From assembly GCA_029964075.1 (NCBI GenBank), contig CM057141.1, forward strand, positions 6,510,001 through 6,574,000: 64,000 bases of DNA, written 5' to 3'. This document shows positions 58,858 through 64,000 of the stretch, piece by piece. The notes under the pieces are model-generated. The model was not told where the DNA came from and searched no databases. It saw only the letters and a program-made list of their open reading frames with translations. The DNA comes from Patiria pectinifera. Lineage: Eukaryota > Echinodermata > Asteroidea > Valvatida > Asterinidae. The position numbers and the translations under genes were made by a program. Position 1 is the stretch's first letter. Each line of letters opens with the position of its first letter.

Positions 58858-59542
58858 ACAACATTTTCACAAAAGAGATATGAGATATTCGTTTCTGCAA
58901 TTTGCATTTTTTTTAAATTATATATTTTTCATGATTACTGTTTTTAAGTTTTCGTATAAAGCCCCCCCCCTCCCCCCCTCTCCCCCAAAAAAACCCCAAA
59001 CATCATTACATGAAAATAGGATATTTTCACCCCATAGTATATTCCATTCCGCGCCAGGGGACAGCGCAAAGGGTGAATAAAAAAAACCATGATATTCCAA
59101 CCTCCTGATTCGGAGTACTCTAAACCCCCACACACTCACACACACTCGCATAATTTTACAGGCGTAGAAGTGGGGAGGCGGCCCCATCCCCATTTTCCCC
59201 CATTCGCCCCTCCCCGCCCCTAACTCCCCTTCCCGGGGTCTGGATAATGGTGCCCGGAAAAAAGGAAAAATTAGGAACAAAGGAAATTTTATCCCCGCCC
59301 CGCCCCAAGGGGTCGGGATAATGGGCAAGGCCAAAAGGGTCAATAAAAAATGTGCATGGAGTGTTCCCGGTGCACCGCCCCAACCTCCCCACCCTTCCAA
59401 CCTGCACTCCAACCCGCGGGCCTCCCTCACCCCACCCACTCAACCCCGTCCCGTCGCTTTGGGATAGTAAGGGACGAAAAAAAAAAGGCCACCAACAAAC
59501 GGAATCCTTGCTTTGTAACGCTTCTTCCATAGCTCCTGCACG

Positions 59543-59693
59543 GGTGAATGTCTATGTTCCCCAATTCCGATGTTCCCCAATACCATGTTCCTCGAAATCC
59601 TTACCAATATAACCCTAACCCTAACCCTAACCCTAATCCTATGGATTTGGGGAACATTGGTATTGGGGAACATCGGGTAGATCCCCTGCTCTG
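59543..59693. mobile_element. Palindromic element with CCCTAA core
   Basis: Arms made of TATGTTCCCCAATTCCGATG and GGTATTGGGGAACATCGGG surround a core of (CCCTAA) repeats near 59614-59640. CTGCACG is on both sides (59536-59542 and 59694-59700). The related locus near 63593 lacks it. Confidence 0.65.
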
Positions 59694-61178
59694 CTGCACG
59701 TACGTACGTGTATACTGTATACTGATCATTCGCAATTTTTGGCAGTTCCTTCGAAAAATTTCCATGCATATTGCTCGCGACCATCGCACAATCAAACCGA
59801 CCACCCACATGTGGCACACCATTCGACAGCTGAAAACCTCAACTATTCGGAATAAATTCATTTGAATTCGAACCAAATGTTGGAAAGAAGAAAAATAGGA
59901 TTGAAGAGATGGACTCCCAGTGAGATTGGCCGAAGACGATGTCATGCGCGTAATAAAGCAAGAACTTGACAATGACGTCATCATGAGCGGAGCTGTTCGC
60001 CTAGTTGCATACGAAGGTTTCTGTGAATAGTTTGTCGGGGCCCCCACCCTCTGCCCCAAGGGTCGGGATTATAATGCAAGGACCAAATCAAAAGAAGATT
60101 TAGAAATTCCAGGCCCTCCCCATCTGCGGCTCTCCCGGGGATATTCAACCCTCCTGGTTTGGAGTACTATAACCCCTCCACCTCTCTCTCCCCCTCTCCC
60201 CCCCCCCCACCCCCCAAGAGCAGCACGTCTTAAGATTAATCGCTGGAAGAACAGGAATGATATTCCATCCTCTTTGTTTTGGGAAATCCAACCCGTCTCC
60301 CCCCTCCACCCACGGGTATGCAGGTCTGAATAAAATCACTTGAAGAATATGCAATCCTTTGTTTGGTAAATCCACCAGCCCTGCCCACTCCCACACCCAC
60401 CCACTGGGCATGCAGATCTGGAACTGAGAATCACTGGAAGAAAATCCCCCGACCCCCAACAACCCCTGCCCGGCCTCAACCCCCACCCCAACCCAGTCCC
60501 ATCTCGCAGTAAAAAAGAAAGTCTGGTCGGGAACGTAATTGCACCACCACCGTAAAAAGACAAAAATCACTGGGAAAACAAATTTCAGCTTTCTTGGCAT
60601 GGCTTGAACCGCACACCCCGCCCCGCCCCACCCCGGGGGTCTGAATATGATATCCAGGACAGGGGAAATGAAAAATGAAAGGGGTAGGCCTACTCCCAAT
60701 AATATAATAAAGGTGCATCATTCATCAGAAAACAAAACATCTTGCTTTTTAGATTAATCTTGTTTTTTATTAGAACGCAAGCGGTGATGGCGTGATCAAT
60801 TGAAAATCATTTGCAATTTTTGGCTGTTCCATCGAAAAATGCCAATGCATATTGCTCGCGACCATCGCACTATCAAACCGACCACCCACATGTGGCACAC
60901 CATTCGACAGCTGAAAACCTCAACTATTCGGAATAAATTCATTTGAATTCGAACCAAATGTTAGAAAGATGAAAAATAGGATTGAAGAGATGGACTCCCA
61001 GGGACTTGGGCCGAAATTGGCCGAAGACGATGTCATGCGCGTATTAAAGCAAGAACTTGACGATGACGTCATCATGAGCAGAGCTGTTCACCTAATTTGC
61101 ATACGAAGGTTTCTGTGAATAGTTTGTCGGGGCCCCCACCCTCTGCCCCCAAGGGTCGGGATATAATGCAAGGACCAA

Positions 61179-61390
61179 ACTCCGCTGGATAGACGGCCTC
61201 ACCAGGTGGAGCGGCCTCAGCGTGGCTGAACTAACTGCGGCGACCCTTCAGGCGAAGGAAAGTCACCCCTGCACCAGTCACACAACCCAGAAGAAGTGGA
61301 CGGTTGTTGCGTCAACGGGCAGTAGCCTACGACGTCTGATGATGATGATGATGATGATGATAATGATGATGATGATGATGATGATGAAAA
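61179..61390 (+). mobile_element. 3' end of a LINE with (GAT)n tail
   Basis: Translation RWIDGLTRWSGLSVAEL and, further on, QKKWTVVASTGSSLRR resembles the extreme C-terminus of non-LTR retrotransposon polyproteins (Trp-rich end of the RWxDDVxxWTGLS kind). It ends in a (GAT)n microsatellite (61338-61386) and a short A-run. The matching satellite unit near 60092 continues from AAGGACCAAA to AGAAGATT without it. Confidence 0.6.
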
Positions 61391-61629
61391 AAAAAAAGAA
61401 GATTGGGAAATTCCAGGCCCTCCCCTTCTGATGCTCCCCGGGATATTCAACCCTCCTGGTTTGGAGTACTCTAACCCCCGCCCCCCCCCCCCGACTCATG
61501 CGGCCCCACCACCTCTCTCCCCCCAAGAGCAGCACGTCTTAAGATTAATAACTAAAAGAACATAAAGGACATTCCACCCTCTTTGTTTTGGGAACCCCCC
61601 CCCCCCACAACCCCTACCCGGCCTCAACG

Positions 61630-61963
61630 GGGTCCGCTCATAAGTCCGACGCCTCATAGGTCCGACGCCTCATAAGTCCGACAAAATCACATCCCCTAAC
61701 CAAATAAAGGCCCATAAGTCCGACGCCTCATAGGTCCGACGCCTCATAAATCCGACGCCTCATAGGTCGAGGCCTCATAGCTCCGACGCCTCGTAAGTCC
61801 GACACTCGTTTTTCCGTTGTCAGACTTTTGAGGCGTCAGACTTAATATGAGGCGTCGGATCTATGAGGCGGAATAAATAAAGTCCGACGCCTCATCCTAA
61901 GTCCGAAATTTCGGACTTATGAGGCGTCGGACCTATGAGGCGTCGGACTTATGATACGGTCCC
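61630..61963. mobile_element. Mutator-like element of 16-bp modules, copy 2
   Basis: Same ends as 58138-58436 (GGGTCCGCTCATAAGTCCGA and GGACTTATGATACGGTCCC). Flanked by GCCTCAACG and GCCTCAACC (9 bp, one mismatch). The internal modules differ in number and order from copy 1. Confidence 0.8.
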
Positions 61964-62218
61964 GCCTCAACCCCGGCCCGGTCCATGATATCGCAGTAAA
62001 AGAAAGTCTGGTGGGGCAACGTCATTGCACCAAATTAAAAGACAAACTTCACTTGTTGGAAAAAACAATTTCAGCCCTCTTGGCGTGGTTTGAACCCCCC
62101 ACCGCCCCATCCCCAGGGTCGGAATATGGTATCCAGGGCAGGGGAAAGGGGAAAAGAAAGTGGTATTCCCAATAATAAGTCACATCATTTATCAGAAAAC
62201 AAAACATCTTGATTATTT

Positions 62219-62350
62219 GGTGACTGCTCTATGTTCCGACACCCCTATGTTCCGACAACCTAGATTGTGTTACTCCCGGTTAGGGTTAGGGTTAGGAATA
62301 GGAATATGTGCAGTCGGAACATAGGGGTGTCGGAACATAGAGGTGTAACC
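62219..62350. mobile_element. Palindromic element with TTAGGG core
   Basis: Arms are direct repeats of CTATGTTCCGACACCC, inverted on the other side (GGGTGTCGGAACATAG), around GGTTAGGGTTAGGGTTAGG at about 62278-62296. GATTATTT flanks both sides (62211-62218 and 62351-62358). Confidence 0.75.
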
Positions 62351-64000
62351 GATTATTTTATTAATCTTGGGTTTTTATTAGAACGCGCGCGGTGCCGGCG
62401 GGCCGGATATAGCCGGCGTGATCAATTGACAATCATTCGCAATTTTTGGCAGTTCCAGTGATAAATTTCCATGCATTTTGCTCGCGACCATCGCACTATT
62501 AAACCGACCACCCACTTAGGCCACACCATTCGCCAGCTAAAAAACTCAACTACTCGGAATTAATTCATTTGATCTCAAACAAAATGTTGGAAGGAAGAAA
62601 AACAGGATTGAAACGATGGACTCTTGGACAATACGAAGTTTGAGTTCCAAAAAGGAAAACGCTAAAACAATATTTTAATCGTCAAAACTCACCCTTTCAT
62701 TTAACAATTTTGACGCTGTCTTCGGCAAAAGGAAGCGGACATCATTCTGTTGCTTTCAGCATGTAAATTTCTGGCAGGTGCATCCTCCGATGTAGGCCTA
62801 CAGTGATATTATTCATAAAACTGAAGGAGTCTGGCCGAAAATTGGCCGAAGTAGATGGCATGCGCGTCAGCAAGAATTTCATGATGATGCTATAATGAGC
62901 GGCGCTGTCTACCTAATTTGCATATCAAGATTTCTGTGTTGGTGGGGGCCCCCACCACCCACCGCCCACTAGGGTCGGGATATGTTGCAAGGACCGAAAA
63001 AAGAAAAGGAAATGTGAAATTCCACCCTCCTCCTTTTGAGCACCCCCACACCCCAGATTTTAAGCTTCCTGGTTTTGTGTACTCTACCCCCGGCCCCCCC
63101 TCTACACTCACGAGACATCCTCTCCCACGCCCCCCTCCTCCACCGGCAATCCCTTATGTGCACTCCCCTTCCATGGGGTCCTGATATGGTGCAGGTGTAA
63201 GAAATGAAAGACAGGAAATATTCCATTATCCTGGTTCTCAGTACCCCCTCCCGTTCCTTTCCCCCCACCCAGGGGACCCCACCCCGCCCCTCAAGGTGTT
63301 GGGATATATGCAACGGCCATTCAACCAAAGAATGTGCATATTCCACCCACTGTGTCTTTGTTCCCCCGCCCCCCATCCCCTCCCCCTCCCCTCCCCACCC
63401 CACCTGCAGGCCTCCCCCGCCCCACCCGCGGGCCATCCCCACCCCAACCCACCGCCCAACCCCGTCGCATCGAGATACAGGGTAAAAGGGACAGAAAAAA
63501 AGAGACACACACACATTTCATCAAACGGGATCCCTTTAATCAAACGGGATCCCTTTAATCTTCGTAACCGTCTTCCACTGAGCTATATATATCTCCTGCA
63601 CGTTGCACGTGTTTATATCACGTGATTACTTCACTATCATTCGCAATTTTGGGCAGTTCTAGCGAGCAATTTTGATGCATATTGCTCGCGACCATCGCCG
63701 TATCAGACCGACCACCCACATGTGCCACACCACTTAAAAGCTGAAAACCTGTTCTATATGGAACTAATTCAGGTTTTCCCCAACCAAATTCGAGAAGAAA
63801 GAAATTTAGGATTAAAAAGATGGACTCCCTCGAAAAATAAGAAGTTTTGGTTCCTAAAAAAAACCACGCTAAAAAATGTTTCAACTGTCAAAACTCAAGC
63901 AATAGTTCATCGATTTTGACGCTTTCTTCGGCAAAAGAAAGCAGATATCATGAGCTTTTCTACTGTAAATTTCTGGCATGTTCACTCTCCGATGCATAAT

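Larger units (their letters stand above)
58960..64000. repeat. C-rich satellite-like block of long repeated units
   Basis: A conserved module of about 350 bp (CATTCGCAATTTTTGGCAGT, TTGCTCGCGACCATCGCAC, ACCGACCACCCACATGTGGC, then GGATTGAAGAGATGGACTC and GATGTCATGCGCGTA) occurs at about 59725, 60808, 62432 and 63640. C-rich modules alternate with it, carrying GGTCGGGATA..GCAAGGACC, TATTCCACCCTCC and GGAGTACTCTAACCCC. Spacing is irregular, about 1.1-1.6 kb. No coding potential recognised; open frames are products of base composition. Confidence 0.7.

Noticed and set aside
63204-63625. Pro- and Gly-rich ORFs in the C-rich block (both strands, also 58918-59530 and 60145-60721)
   Set aside because: Low-complexity C/G runs produce Pro/Gly frames on both strands; no start context, conservation or domain.

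Overview
This is animal nuclear DNA: spliced genes with GT/AG introns, one replication-type histone 3' stem-loop, many miniature transposons (MITEs), tRNA-derived SINE sequence and telomere-like TTAGGG runs. SRCR domains, C-type lectin and PAN domains and the transposon mix suggest a marine invertebrate deuterostome (lancelet, echinoderm or hemichordate). That is inference; no gene here fixes the species. Bases 2227-2727 are an assembly gap.

Layout. (1) 741-2056, minus strand: two exons of an SRCR-domain protein that continues to the left of the window. (2) 5677-21240, minus strand: syntaxin-16 (STX16), eight exons joined by matching splice phases from the initiator Met through the SNARE motif. 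The C-terminal membrane-anchor exon was not found. Its introns are full of mobile DNA, including two 2.05 kb copies of one transposon with 4-bp target duplications. (3) 24243-45254, plus strand: a tandem cluster of intronless secreted proteins built as signal peptide, C-type lectin domain (CTLD), a stalk of 9-residue repeats (consensus DTESTVNPV) and a PAN/Apple domain. I call the members Lec1-Lec6. Lec1, Lec2 and Lec5 are intact, Lec3 and Lec6 are pseudogenes, and Lec4 is split by a 1.2 kb insertion. The cluster grew by a 1.93 kb tandem duplication (Lec1/2/3) and a duplication of about 6 kb (Lec4/5/6 with their intergenic DNA). (4) 46385-51827, plus strand: adenine phosphoribosyltransferase (APRT), five exons, complete. 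(5) 51828-64000: sparse. It holds one orphan first exon, a decayed histone H1 copy broken by a Mutator-like insertion but keeping its 3' stem-loop, palindromic elements with telomere-like cores, and a C-rich satellite-like block built from long repeated units.

STX16 (endosome-to-Golgi membrane fusion) and APRT (purine salvage) are housekeeping genes flanking a fast-evolving lectin cluster with plausible roles in immunity or surface recognition. STX16 and Lec1 are divergently arranged, with about 3 kb between their start codons.

Most compelling for follow-up: the CTLD-stalk-PAN family with its conversion tract and chimeras; the 2.05 kb transposon carrying seven copies of a 14-bp motif; and the 9-bp-duplication elements made of 16-bp modules.
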